A DNA stretch of 64,000 nt from JANXQG01 sp963780045 (lineage in GTDB: Bacteria; Planctomycetota; Planctomycetia; Pirellulales; Thermoguttaceae). The notes under the pieces are model-generated. The model was given only the letters and a program-made list of their open reading frames with translations, made no database searches and was not told the origin of the DNA. Made by a program: the position numbers and the translations under genes. This document shows, one piece after another, positions 27,182 through 35,809 of this stretch (its first letter is position 1; the number at the start of each line of letters is the position of its first letter). The stretch spans positions 2,542,001-2,606,000 of the forward strand of contig CAVZZZ010000001.1 of the NCBI GenBank assembly GCA_963780045.1, given 5' to 3'.

Positions 27182-27423
27182 GGACCCCCGGCTTGCCCGG
27201 ATGGTGAACTAGGCTGAATGGCTAGAAGAGCTAATACCAGGTAACACGACCCCCCACGGGCTTGTCCCGTGGGTGAAGGAGGTTGTGCGGCTACCTAGCC
27301 AACGTGCGGTAGCCAGGCAACCTGATTCACCATCCAGGCAAGCTGGATAGGGTCTGGTTTTCGTTTCCCTTTTGTGCTAGCTGTTCAACCTCCTTCACCA
27401 TCCACGCAAGGTGGATGGGGTCG
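27182..27423. repeat. BIME-like mirror cluster of four hairpins (family E)
   Basis: Two copies on the plus strand (27182-27213 and 27247-27282) and two on the minus strand (27354-27321 and 27423-27389) share the layout GACCC, stem, CTTGC or CTTGT loop, stem, GGTGAA. The stems differ and co-vary: CCCACGGG/CCCGTGGG, ATCCAG/CTGGAT, ATCCAC/GTGGAT. Between the two pairs is a further hairpin GGCTACC (27289-27295) / GGTAGCC (27309-27315). Covariation supports selected structure. Confidence 0.75.
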
Positions 27424-27448
27424 TCCCATGACTTGTGTAGAACAGCAA

Positions 27449-27612
27449 GCCCCGGAGTACCGGGGCGAAGGGAGCCGGGAGTTCCAAGCGTGCGGCAGGA
27501 CGCCCGATCTTGGCCCCCTTCTCCGCGCGGTACTCCGGGCGGAGAAGGGCTGGGGATGAGGGGTCGAGCGCACATCGGGATTCGTTTCGCTAAGGCCCCT
27601 CACCCCCGACCA
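27449..27612. repeat. Family F dispersed repeat, copy with order Y-X
   Basis: Same two modules as 26972-27160 in the opposite order, close to identical in GTTCCAAGCGTGCGGCAG and GGAGAAGGGCTGGGGATGAG. The two copies flank the hairpin cluster. Confidence 0.75.
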
Positions 27613-27688
27613 ACGCAGGGCGAGTTGAGCCTCTGTACCGACGCCAACGGCGCCGTCCACCTGTTCGCGCACGACCCGAAGAGTCGAA

Positions 27689-28155
27689 GTGAAGCAGCTA
27701 CGGCGGGGCGCGTCGGCGCGGGACTGGGTTGACTACGAGCGCGTCTTGGGCGAGTTTGGCGGGACAGGAAGCAAAGCCCGGCGACGATATTGCCGCTTCG
27801 TGGAAGCGGGCGTGGCGGACTCTCCCGGCTGTCCGTGGAACAACGCGCTCGGCGGTTTGCTGATCGGTTCGCAGGCGTTTGCCAGGGGGGTGGGGCTGCT
27901 GTTGAACGGTCGCGCGGCCGGCCCGGAAGTTCCGCAGGTGGCGCGGCTGCGCGGGTGGAGTTCCGCCGCCTGCTGGCCGAGGCGGAGGACCGCGTGCTCT
28001 ATCACCTGGCCCGCGACGTGGGCGCCGCGCTGATCCGCCGCAAACGCCCGCTGGCGCTGGAGGTCGGGCGGCGGATGCACGGGGAAGAGGTTTCTACCGG
28101 AGCAGAAAAGGTGCCAGGAACCGTTTTCATTCGACGACCAAAACGGCTGTCGTAG
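27689..28155 (+). pseudogene. C-terminal remnant of a second RAYT transposase
   Basis: Reads DWVDYERVLGEFGG, ARRRYCRFVEAGVADSP and NNALGGLLIGSQAF, which match the C-terminal region of longer planctomycete RAYTs (after the Y1 domain). A missing base near 27945 moves the rest (RRLLAEAEDRVLYHLARDVG) to the adjacent frame. The Y1 catalytic domain is absent. The frame ends just past the REP C repeat at 28105-28128. The assignment rests on motif memory only. Confidence 0.5.
28105..28128. repeat. REP-like imperfect palindrome (family C)
   Basis: AAAAGGTGCCAGGAACCGTT (from 28106) is an imperfect palindrome at the end of the RAYT remnant, probably its terminal REP. It interrupts the minus-strand reading frame that begins at 28199. 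Confidence 0.65.
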
Positions 28156-28199
28156 ACCTTATCGAATTCCGGGTTGTCTAGGATTCTCTTGTCGCTCAT
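28129..28199 (-). pseudogene. Beheaded gene: first 23 codons only
   Basis: A good start: AAAGGG ribosome-binding site, ATG at 28199, then SDKRILDNPEFDKVYDSRFG and RR, after which the frame enters repeat C and the RAYT remnant. It looks like the N-terminus of a gene whose remainder was removed or displaced when the element arrived. Family unknown. Confidence 0.4.
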
Positions 28200-28457
28200 G
28201 GCGGATGCCCTTTCGTAGCGACCATTCTATCTCTCCGAGGCGCGAGTTGCAACATCGCGGTACGGCCTGGTGGCGATTCTATTATAAGCCTGGGAAATCG
28301 AGAGTGCCCATGCTGGGGGCGACTGAGGGCCGCAATGCGCCGGCTACTCTCTTCCCGTCACGGCGCCGGCATGATGTAATCGTGCTGGATGGCGGTTCTT
28401 GACCGAGGGTCGGACATTACATTCTCCAGCCACATTCTCAACAGGCCAGGTGGACGC

Positions 28458-29238
28458 ATGGCGGCCAGTATCATAGCGAGCGGCGATCCCTTGCTGGCGC
28501 TTCCGCCGGAATTGGAGCCTCTTGTCGATCAACTCGTAACGGAGGACGATACGCCGCTGGACAGCATCTTTTCCGAGAAGCAGCAGCGTCTTCTGACGGA
28601 ATCGCTTCATTCGTCGTGGGCCGGTCCTGGCGCGGGGCGGCCGTTCGTGGCCATGTCGAACGTTGGTCTCTTCTACGAGGTGCGTCTTCCGCCGCTTGTG
28701 CCGGACATGCTGCTCAGCCTGGATGTTGCCTTGCCGGCGGACGTGCCGCCCAAAAAAACATCGATCCTACTTCACATGGCTCTACCGCAAGGTCCCGGAT
28801 TTGGTCATTGAAATCGTATCGAACCGTGAAGGCGGGGACGACACCGACAAACTGGCGGTGTATGCGCAACTTGGTATACGCTATTATGCGATCTACGATC
28901 CGCATCAATTTTTGTCCGGCGATTCGCTGCGAGTCTTCCGTTTGCAGGTCCGCTCCTACGAACGGATGAGCGAGCCGATCTGGTTTCCGGAAATCGGTTT
29001 GGGCCTGCATTTGCAGGACGGTTGGTACGAAGACATGGACGGCACCTGGCTTCGCTGGGTCGATGGCGAGGGCGCCGCAATTCCGACCGGCAAGGAACGT
29101 GCCGAGGCCGAACACGGGGCCGCGGACGCCGAGCGTCAACGCGCCGAGGCCGAGCGCCAACGCGCCGAGGCCGAGCGTCAACGCGCCGATCGCCTTGCGG
29201 AGCAATTGCGGCAGCTTGGTGTCCAACCGCAATCCTAG
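28458..29238 (+). CDS. Uma2-family (PD-D/EXK) protein with coiled-coil tail, one frameshift in an A7 run
   Basis: Uma2/DUF820 nucleases are abundant in planctomycetes and cyanobacteria. N-terminus MAASIIASGDPLLALPPELE, then FVAMSNVGLFYEVRLPPLVP and PDMLLSLDVALP. An extra A in the run at 28751-28757 shifts the frame; the continuation reads WLYRKVPDLVIEIVSNREGG, whose VIEIVS is the ExK-type active-site strand, and YAQLGIRYYAIYDP. The tail carries repeated AERQRAE heptads forming a coiled coil. Merged length about 259 residues. Biological role unknown. Confidence 0.8.
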
Positions 29239-29404
29239 CTGCCAGTAGGACGGCTGGCGATCTCCGCGGACGGCGCTTTGGTGGCGATTCGCCAAAAAAG
29301 AGTCGCCGTGCGGGAACTTCTCGGGGAGTTCGGGGGAGTTCGAGATACCATGACTTAATTGTCGGCTGGCATCGAGCTTGCGAGACCCACCGATGCAGCG
29401 AGAG

Positions 29405-29433
29405 CTGGATGCTGCCTGGTTTCGAGGTATAAT
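29405..29433 (+). promoter_or_regulatory. Possible promoter of the VapBC-like pair
   Basis: Perfect TATAAT at 29428-29433 with a poor -35 (CTGGAT at 29405-29410). It lies about 60 bases upstream of the antitoxin ATG. Confidence 0.3.
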
Positions 29434-29491
29434 TCCTCGGTACTCAACCACGCTAAACGAAGCATACCAGCGTGTTCGAGAGGCGACTAGC

Positions 29492-29767
29492 ATGACGTTT
29501 ACCGCGGTCATTGGCTCGTTCAAAAACCAATTCTCCGCCGCGCTTGCGGGCGAGCCGGAGATTCGCGCGCTGGGCGAAACGCGCGACGAGGCCCTGGAAG
29601 CACTGAAAGCAGAGGTCTCGCGCCGCGTTGAGCGCGGTGAGCTGATTTGCCTAGACGTCGACGCGACGGGGGTCGCCGGACTTGCCGGAAAATACCGCGA
29701 CGATCCAACGCTCGAAGAAATCTGCCTGCAGGCGTATCGCGAGCGGGATGCTGAGACAAAGGAATGA
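29492..29767 (+). CDS. Small antitoxin (VapB-like role)
   Basis: 91 residues: MTFTAVIGSFKNQFSAALAG, then EIRALGETRDEALEALKAEV and a C-terminal acidic segment. The ATG at 29492 is chosen; longer starts read through leader sequence. Its TGA overlaps the ATG of the PIN-domain toxin (29764-29767), the usual sign of a toxin-antitoxin operon. Antitoxin function is inferred from position and size. Confidence 0.65.
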   Translation: MTFTAVIGSFKNQFSAALAGEPEIRALGETRDEALEALKAEVSRRVERGELICLDVDATGVAGLAGKYRDDPTLEEICLQAYRERDAETKE

Positions 29768-30183
29768 TCCTTTTCGACACGGACGTATTTACGGATCTGC
29801 TTCGCGGCGTACCGACGATCGTCGCCCCAGCAGCGACGATCCCGCCTGCGGACCAGGGGATCCCGATCGTGGTGGCGGAGGAGATTCTACGCGGTCGACT
29901 TAACGCGATCCGGCAGGCGGATGCCGGCAAGCTTCGCATTACGGTTGGCCGCGCGTACGATTTGCTTTGGGAGTCGCTTTCTGATTTCCGCAAGTTGGCC
30001 GTTTTGCGGTTTACCGATCGCGCCGAATTGCTGGTTCGACAATGGCGAGAGCAAAGAATTCGCGTCGGGACTCGCGACCTTCGGATTGCGGCCATCTGCG
30101 TCGTCCAGGGCGCGAAACTGGCATCCCGGAATCGGCGGGATTTCGATCAGGTGCCGGGCTTGATTGTCGAGTACTGGGCGTAG
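29764..30183 (+). CDS. VapC-like PIN-domain toxin
   Basis: 139 residues: MILFDTDVFTDLLRG with the first PIN aspartates, VVAEEILRGRLNAIRQA with the glutamate, GTRDLRIAAICVVQGAKLAS with the C-terminal aspartate, and SRNRRDFDQVPGLIVEYW, the normal VapC ending. Predicted ribonuclease. Complete. Confidence 0.85.
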   Translation: MILFDTDVFTDLLRGVPTIVAPAATIPPADQGIPIVVAEEILRGRLNAIRQADAGKLRITVGRAYDLLWESLSDFRKLAVLRFTDRAELLVRQWREQRIRVGTRDLRIAAICVVQGAKLASRNRRDFDQVPGLIVEYWA

Positions 30184-30407
30184 CTCTTCTCGCGAAGGCC
30201 AATGGTGCGCCCGAGCTCGGAACGTCCTACCGCGAAAAAAAATCTCGCCAAGCGGGAACTTCTTTGCCCCGGCAAGCGTCCATGACTGCGAAGTTTGCAA
30301 TACGTCGGCCTTCCGGCCTGACATACATCGATCTCCCCAATAGGCCAGCGTGCCTTTTCTGACCTATTTTTGACAAGACACTCCTCATTAACCCTGGAGG
30401 AATCGCC

Positions 30408-31640
30408 ATGCGATTGCGTGATTACTTGTTCTTGTCGGCCGTTTGCGCGCTTTTGACCCTGCCCTCGACGGCCCTCGCCCGGATCAAACTGATCACCCTG
30501 CCGCCGCGCGAACGGGTCGAAATCCAGCTCGACAACCCCAATGCCACGCTCGTGGAAGAAGAACGGATTGTGCCCTTGGTGAAAGGCACAAACCAAGTCG
30601 ATTTTTCCTGGGCGAATACGCAAATCGATCCCGGCACGATTGTCTTCCGCGTGCTGGGCGGCATCAATGGCGGCGGCAAAGGCGACGCGAACGAGGCCGA
30701 GCAAAAAGCGGCCCCGCTGGACGTCAAAGTCCTCTCCGTCAGCTATCCGCCCAACGAGGCCTCGCTCGTCTGGCAAGTCTCGTCCAACGGCTCCGGCTCC
30801 GCACGCGTGCGGATCAGCTACCTGCTGGGCAATCTGAACAAGAGTTTTAATTACCGGGCGGTGGCGGCCAACGACGAGAAGACGCTCGTTCTCTCGGAAT
30901 ACATGCGTATCCAGAATCTTGCCAACGAATCGTACGGCGCGACGGGCCTGTGGGCCGGTTTCGGGCCGCGATTCCACAAGCCGATCGGACTGAACGAGAC
31001 CAAGGAAATGCTGGCCGAGAAGTTCACCGCGGTGCCCGTTAAGAAAACCTACACGTGCGATCCGCAAGCATTCGGCTACCTCGACCGGCCGCAGAACAAG
31101 CTGCTGGTGCCGATGCATTACGTGTTGAAGAACGACAAGGCCAACCACTTGGGCGCCGCGCCGCTGCAATACGGCAAGGTCCGCATCTTCCAGGAAGACG
31201 GCCACGGCGGCACGGCATTCATCGGCGAGGACTGGGGCAAGTTTACCCCGCTGGACGACGAAATGCGGCTCTATGTCGGCGTCGCCCAGGACATCGTCGT
31301 CCGCCGCACCATCGACCGCAACGACGTGCATCGAATCGCGGGCAATCTCTACAACCGCGACGTCGTGGTGAAGTTCGAGATCGAGAACTTCAAGGACAAG
31401 CCGGCCGTGCTGGACGTTTCCGAGAACGTCCGCGCCATTCGCAACGAGGTTGCTGGCGATACCGGCCGCGACGTGCAATGGGAACTGGGCAAGTCAACGA
31501 CCTTCGAGGGCAAGCCGGACAAAGAGAAAAGCACCTTCGAGCAGTTGGTGTTCCACGTTCCCTTGAAGCCCCGCGGCGCCGACGGCAAGGCGGAGAAGGT
31601 CGTGCAGAAGCTGCACCTGGTCATCAAGAACGAATGGTGA
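30408..31640 (+). CDS. Secreted DUF4139-type protein A
   Basis: 410 residues with signal peptide (LRDYLFLSAVCALLTLPSTA). The mature part is beta-rich: VEIQLDNPNATLVEEERIVP, GTNQVDFSWANTQIDPGTIV, then DDEMRLYVGVAQDIVVRRTI and RDVVVKFEIENFKDKPAVLD, which resemble the beta-sandwich end of DUF4139 proteins. SD GGAGG lies before the ATG. It is the first of four consecutive related secreted genes up to 37242 and shares the F.WANT.IDP motif with genes C and D. Function unknown. Confidence 0.72.
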   Translation: MRLRDYLFLSAVCALLTLPSTALARIKLITLPPRERVEIQLDNPNATLVEEERIVPLVKGTNQVDFSWANTQIDPGTIVFRVLGGINGGGKGDANEAEQKAAPLDVKVLSVSYPPNEASLVWQVSSNGSGSARVRISYLLGNLNKSFNYRAVAANDEKTLVLSEYMRIQNLANESYGATGLWAGFGPRFHKPIGLNETKEMLAEKFTAVPVKKTYTCDPQAFGYLDRPQNKLLVPMHYVLKNDKANHLGAAPLQYGKVRIFQEDGHGGTAFIGEDWGKFTPLDDEMRLYVGVAQDIVVRRTIDRNDVHRIAGNLYNRDVVVKFEIENFKDKPAVLDVSENVRAIRNEVAGDTGRDVQWELGKSTTFEGKPDKEKSTFEQLVFHVPLKPRGADGKAEKVVQKLHLVIKNEW

Positions 31641-31643
31641 ATG

Positions 31644-31748
31644 CAGGGTGGGACAAGATTGCGCAGGCGGACGCAGGCCCACCGGCAAGAAATTGATGCA
31701 TTCATGGTGGGCCGGCGATCGCTTGAAGCGATCTTGTCCCACCCTACG
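31644..31748. repeat. Family H long palindromic repeat, copy 1
   Basis: CAGGGTGGGACAAG at the left and CTTGTCCCACCCTACG at the right, with inner GCAGGCCCACC and TGGTGGGCCGGCGATCGC, form a long imperfect inverted repeat directly after the stop of DUF4139 gene A. Confidence 0.75.
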
Positions 31749-31760
31749 AAAGAAACGGCA

Positions 31761-33555
31761 ATGTTGTTACGAATTGTTCAATCCGCGATTATACTTCCCG
31801 TTCTGTTTGCGTCCGTAGCATCAGCCGATGAAGCGGCCCCTTTGAGCGCATTGGCTAAGATGCCCGTCCGCGAAGTGACCGTTTTCAAAGACGGGCACGC
31901 CCTGATGCTGCACCACGGCAAGATGCCCGTCGAAACCTCCGGCGACGTGCTAATGGATTATCTGCCCGCGCCGGTGCTGGGCACGTTCTGGCCCTATTCC
32001 GCCGACAAGAGCGTCAAGCTGACGGCCGTAGTCGCGGGCAAGCGCAAAGTTCTCGTGGAACGGACCTCGCTGACGCTCCGCGAGTTGTTGGAGGGCAACG
32101 TGGGCGTCGAAGTGGACGTCAACGAGACCCCGGTTTCCGGCGCCGCGACCGCCGTCCAGGGACTTACGTACACCGCCACAATCGTCGGCGTGCCCCAGCG
32201 CAGCTCCAAGGAGCTTGAATCGACCGCGCCGCCCGGCGAAGGCGAGAAGCTGCCGGAAAAGAGCAACCTCATCCTGTTGAAGACGGTCCAGGGCGTCAGG
32301 GCGGTCAACATCGACCGCATCCAGCAAGTTACCTTCCGCGGCCCTCACAAGGCAACGGCCGCCAGCGAGGAGTTTCGCAACCTGCTGCGGTTGAAATTGG
32401 ACTGGGGCGATCGCAAACCCGGCAAAGACGCTGACGTGGGCCTGATGTATCTGCAAAAGGGCATCCGCTGGATACCGAGCTACAAGGTGGTCATCGACGG
32501 CAAGGGCACGGCTTCGGTGCAGTTGGAAGCGACGCTCATCAACGAATTGGCCGATCTAGACGACGTGACGGCCAACCTCGTCGTCGGCGTGCCGACCTTC
32601 GCGTTCGCCGACACGGCCGACCCGATCGGCCTGGGCCAGACGGCGGCACAACTTTCACAATACTTCCAGAACGGCTCGCTGACTAACTTTGCTTTCTCCA
32701 ACGGGATCATGAGCCAAGCCGTCGTTCCCAGCACTGCGGCGCGGATGGGCGAGCGTTTTGGGGGCGGCCAGCAGCCTCCCGCCGACCTCGGCCCGGAAAT
32801 CGGCGGTTCGGAGAAGAACGAAGACCTCTACGTCTACACGCTCCATCACGTTTCGCTCAAGAAGGGGCAGCGGATGGTCGTGCCGGTGAAATCGTTCGAG
32901 CTCAAATACGAGGATCTGTTCACCGTTGACATTGGTTTCGCGCCGCCGCCGGAAGTGTGGCGGAACTTCAACTACCAGCAGCAGGCTGAAATCGCCAAGT
33001 TGTTCACGGCGCCGAAGGCGATGCATAAGCTCCGCCTCACCAACACGAGCAAATACCCGATCACTACCGCCCCGGCAATGATCTTCAGCGGCAGCCAAGT
33101 CCTGGGGCAGGGCATGACGACGTACACTTCGCCCGGCGGCTCGTTGGATCTGCCGATCACCACGGCCGTCGATATTACCGTCAAGAAAACCGACAAAGAG
33201 ACCGGCCGCGACCACAATGCAGCGAAGTGGGAAGGCCAAAGTTATGCCAAGATCAATCTGGAAGGAACAATTCGGCTGACGAGCAACCGTAGTCGCGGCC
33301 TCAAAAATCGAGGTCACTCGGCACGTGCTCGGCAACGCGGTGGCAGCCGACCACGACGGCGCGGTCGAGATGGAGAACGTCTTCGAGGACGACTTGCTCG
33401 GCCCGGCGAGCGGATATCCGAATTGGTGGGGCTGGTACTCCTGGCCCAATTGGTGGACGCACTTCAACGGCATTTCCAAGATCACCTGGAAGCTCGACCT
33501 TGGGCCCGGCAAGAGCATCGAGCTGAAATATACGTGGAACTATTACTGGCGGTGA
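31761..33555 (+). CDS. Secreted DUF4139-type protein B, one frameshift
   Basis: Signal peptide MLLRIVQSAIILPVLFASVA; start chosen at 31761, since the upstream codons run through repeat H. Mature part: VREVTVFKDGHALMLHHGKM, then LTLRELLEGNVGVEVDV and the QKGIRWIPSYKVVIDGKG strand pair typical of DUF4139 (the W.P.Y segment), then LYVYTLHHVSLKKGQRMVVP. An extra base near 33293 shifts into VAASKIEVTRHVLGNAVAAD ending at 33555. About 597 residues. It is the most canonical family member of the cluster. Confidence 0.75.
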
Positions 33556-33561
33556 AAACCG

Positions 33562-33678
33562 CGTAGGGTGGGACGAGCGAGCCTAAGCGAGCAAAGGCCC
33601 ACCATGTTGAAACTATCGCTGGTGGGCCGGCGATCGCGACCCGCAAGCGGGTGCCCCGGCGATCTCGTCCCACCTACC
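33562..33678. repeat. Family H long palindromic repeat, copy 2
   Basis: CGTAGGGTGGGACGAGCGAG at the left, CTCGTCCCACCTACC at the right, inner AGGCCCACC and GGTGGGCCGGCGATCGCGAC. It follows the stop of DUF4139 gene B by 6 bp. Confidence 0.75.
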
Positions 33679-33697
33679 TATCTCGAAAGTTTATCCC

Positions 33698-35159
33698 ATG
33701 CGACACTCGATACCACTTTCCCTCCTGAGCCTCGTCATCGCGGCCTCCGCCCGCGCTGAAAACGTCGATCTCTCCACGGTGCCAACCCGTAACACCGTGC
33801 AGTTGACGATCTACAACTCCGAAGACCTCACGCTCGTCCGCGAGACCCGCAAGGTCACGTTCAAGCCGGGTGTCAACCCGCTGCAGTTCAGTTGGGCCAA
33901 CACGCTCATCGATCCCACGTCGGTCGAGCTGCGGTTTCTGACAAAGGCCGACAAGCTGACCGTGCTGGACACCACGTTCCCGCACGCCAAGCCGCAGATG
34001 CTCTACTGGAACGTGCAGAGCGAGTTCGACGGCGAGGCGACCATTGAGATCACCTACTTCACCAGCGGCATAAGCTGGTCGGCCGATTACATCGCCATCG
34101 CCAACCCCGACGAGTCGCAGCTTGGCTTGGAAGGCTTCGTCCGCGTGACCAACAATTCGGGCGAGGAATACGAAGACGCCCAGGTCCGCCTTGTTGTCGG
34201 CCGGATTAACCTCGTGCAGAAGATTGCCGAGCTGGCCCGCATTGCGCCCGCCGACGTAGACCGACTGGAAGAATCGAGCAAGACGCGCTTCGAGGTCCTG
34301 CGCAAGGCGATGGAGGCCCCAGTGGCTGCCGCCGCCCCGGCTGCGCCGCCGCCCGCCGAGCAGCCCAAGGAGGTCGCCAAAGAGGGCTTGGGCGAATACT
34401 TCATCTACACCATCGAAGGCACCGAGACGATCCGCAACGGCTGGTCGAAGCGGATGCGGAGCCTCGAGGCGGCCAAAGTGCCGGTGAAGATCCAATACCG
34501 CTGTCGCCCCGCGGAATATGGCGACCAGTTGGTGCGGATGTACATTCTGACCAACAACAAGGACTCGAAGCTCGGCACGACGCCCATGCCCGACGGGACT
34601 TGGCGCATTTTTCGCCGCAACGCGCAGCTCCCCTCGCCGGGCACCGTGCGGCAGCATGGTCGGGAGAGGGGCAGAGGGTGAGGGTTTAAGCTACCTGGTT
34701 GCCCAATCGATCAAGTACGTGCCCATCGGCGACAAGATCGAGCTGAACCTCGGCGTCGATCCCGAAGTGATCTTCGAGCTGGTCAAGCTCAAGACTTGGC
34801 GCGACAACATCTGGATGCACCTGAACGGCACGAACATTTTCCGCCGCGCGGACCAGCCGGGCATACGGATCGAAATCAACAGCACCGTCGCCGGATGGGA
34901 CGACCACGACATCTACGCCCAACGGGTGCGGAACTACACGAAGAAGCCGATCGACCTTGAAATCCGCCGCACGTTCGGGGGGCACGTCATCTTCCGCAGC
35001 GAACTGGACACGAAACAACACGACTTCCAGACGGTGCAGTACACGGCCAGCGTGCGGCCCGGCAAGCGGACCGACCTGCTCTACGAAATCGTGCAGCGGC
35101 AGGGCCACAACGCCCGGCAGAACAACGTCACCATCGAGCGCGCCGCGGTAGAACCGTAA
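33698..35159 (+). CDS. Secreted DUF4139-type protein C, interrupted by a small palindromic insertion
   Basis: Signal peptide MRHSIPLSLLSLVIAASARA, then ENVDLSTVPTRNTVQLTIYN, TYFTSGISWSADYIAIANPD (the DUF4139 W.A.Y motif), GLGEYFIYTIEGTETIRNGW and, in the second segment, KYVPIGDKIELNLGVDPEVI. It is a close paralog of gene D. Relative to D, an extra piece of about 55-60 bp lies between DGTWRIFRRN and EGLSYL. Its length is not a multiple of three, so the frame is broken at about 34622 and reopens at 34680. Whether the protein is made whole is unclear. Followed by half a family H repeat. Confidence 0.75.
34622..34679. repeat. Family F-like hairpin inserted in DUF4139 gene C
   Basis: CAGCTCCCCTCGCC and GGGAGAGGGGCAGAGGGTG form outer arms, ACCGTGC and GCATGGT an inner hairpin. 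Absent from the paralog at 36760, which defines it as an insertion. Confidence 0.7.
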
Positions 35160-35160
35160 A

Positions 35161-35203
35161 CCGTAGGGTGGGACAAGCGAGCCCCGCGAGCGCAGGCCCA
35201 CTA
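35161..35203. repeat. Family H repeat, left half only (copy 3)
   Basis: CGTAGGGTGGGACAAGCGAG, then GAGCGCAGGCCCACT, just after the stop of DUF4139 gene C. The right half is missing. Confidence 0.7.
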
Positions 35204-35228
35204 AATCAGCTAAATGCAAGGACTTCCC

Positions 35229-35809
35229 ATGCCCCACACGAACATGAAGGCATTCGTTTTCTCGCTTCTGATATTGTTAGCTTCGCAAGTCACCTGTTTC
35301 GCCGTTGACGATGCCGAGATGCTCGCCGCCGGCGACTGGTCGGCGCCTGTTACTGGAACAGCAGAACCAACCACGGCTCGTGGCGCCCACCGGCCGGTTC
35401 TGCGCGGCCGCTTGCTGCTTTGCACGTCGCCAAAGAATCATTCGCCTGCTGTCTACTTGGAGCTGCAAGATTGCGGAGAGGCTTGGGGAATGACTGAAGT
35501 CTACTGCGATATGAGGCCCAACGGCGGCTGCCAATTGGAATCGCGCGACCCGTCCGGCAAGCATATCCGGGAAATGGGTGCTTTTGGCGGCGGAGTCCCG
35601 GGAGCGCAGTGGATCACGCTGCCGTGCGATTCAACCCTACGGCTCCGCGCCTCGCGCTATGCCACCTTCACCTATGCCAGCAAAGGCGAATACTTTGTCT
35701 CCGGCACGTTTAGCTCTCAAAGCCGAAAGATCCCAACGATTATCGCCTTGACGTGTGGCAGGGCACTTTGAAGTTGCCGGCGATGAGAGTTGTGCCCAAG
35801 AAATCATGA
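35229..35809 (+). CDS. Small secreted protein within the DUF4139 cluster, one frameshift
   Basis: Signal peptide MKAFVFSLLILLASQVTCFA within a longer start at 35229 (AAGGA site upstream). The mature part contains VYLELQDCGEAWG and YATFTYASKGEYFVSGTFS. The frame then ends artificially at 35771, while one missing base near 35712 gives SKPKDPNDYRLDVWQGTLKL and a stop at 35807-35809. That stop overlaps the ATG of gene D (ATGA), which strongly supports the corrected frame and translational coupling. No family recognised. Confidence 0.65.

Larger units (their letters stand above)
26220..27688. other. Gene-free repeat nest
   Basis: Almost 1.5 kb without a credible gene. It contains an 11-bp-period array (26662-26738), a short TGTCGCGG-type repeat (about 26267-26305), two rearranged copies of a GC-rich repeat (26972-27160 and 27449-27612), and between them a cluster of four hairpins in mirror arrangement (27182-27423). 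Open frames here are products of the repeats. Confidence 0.7.

Noticed and set aside
30147..31478. 443-codon minus-strand open frame
   Set aside because: Antisense to DUF4139 gene A, which has a signal peptide and ribosome-binding site.
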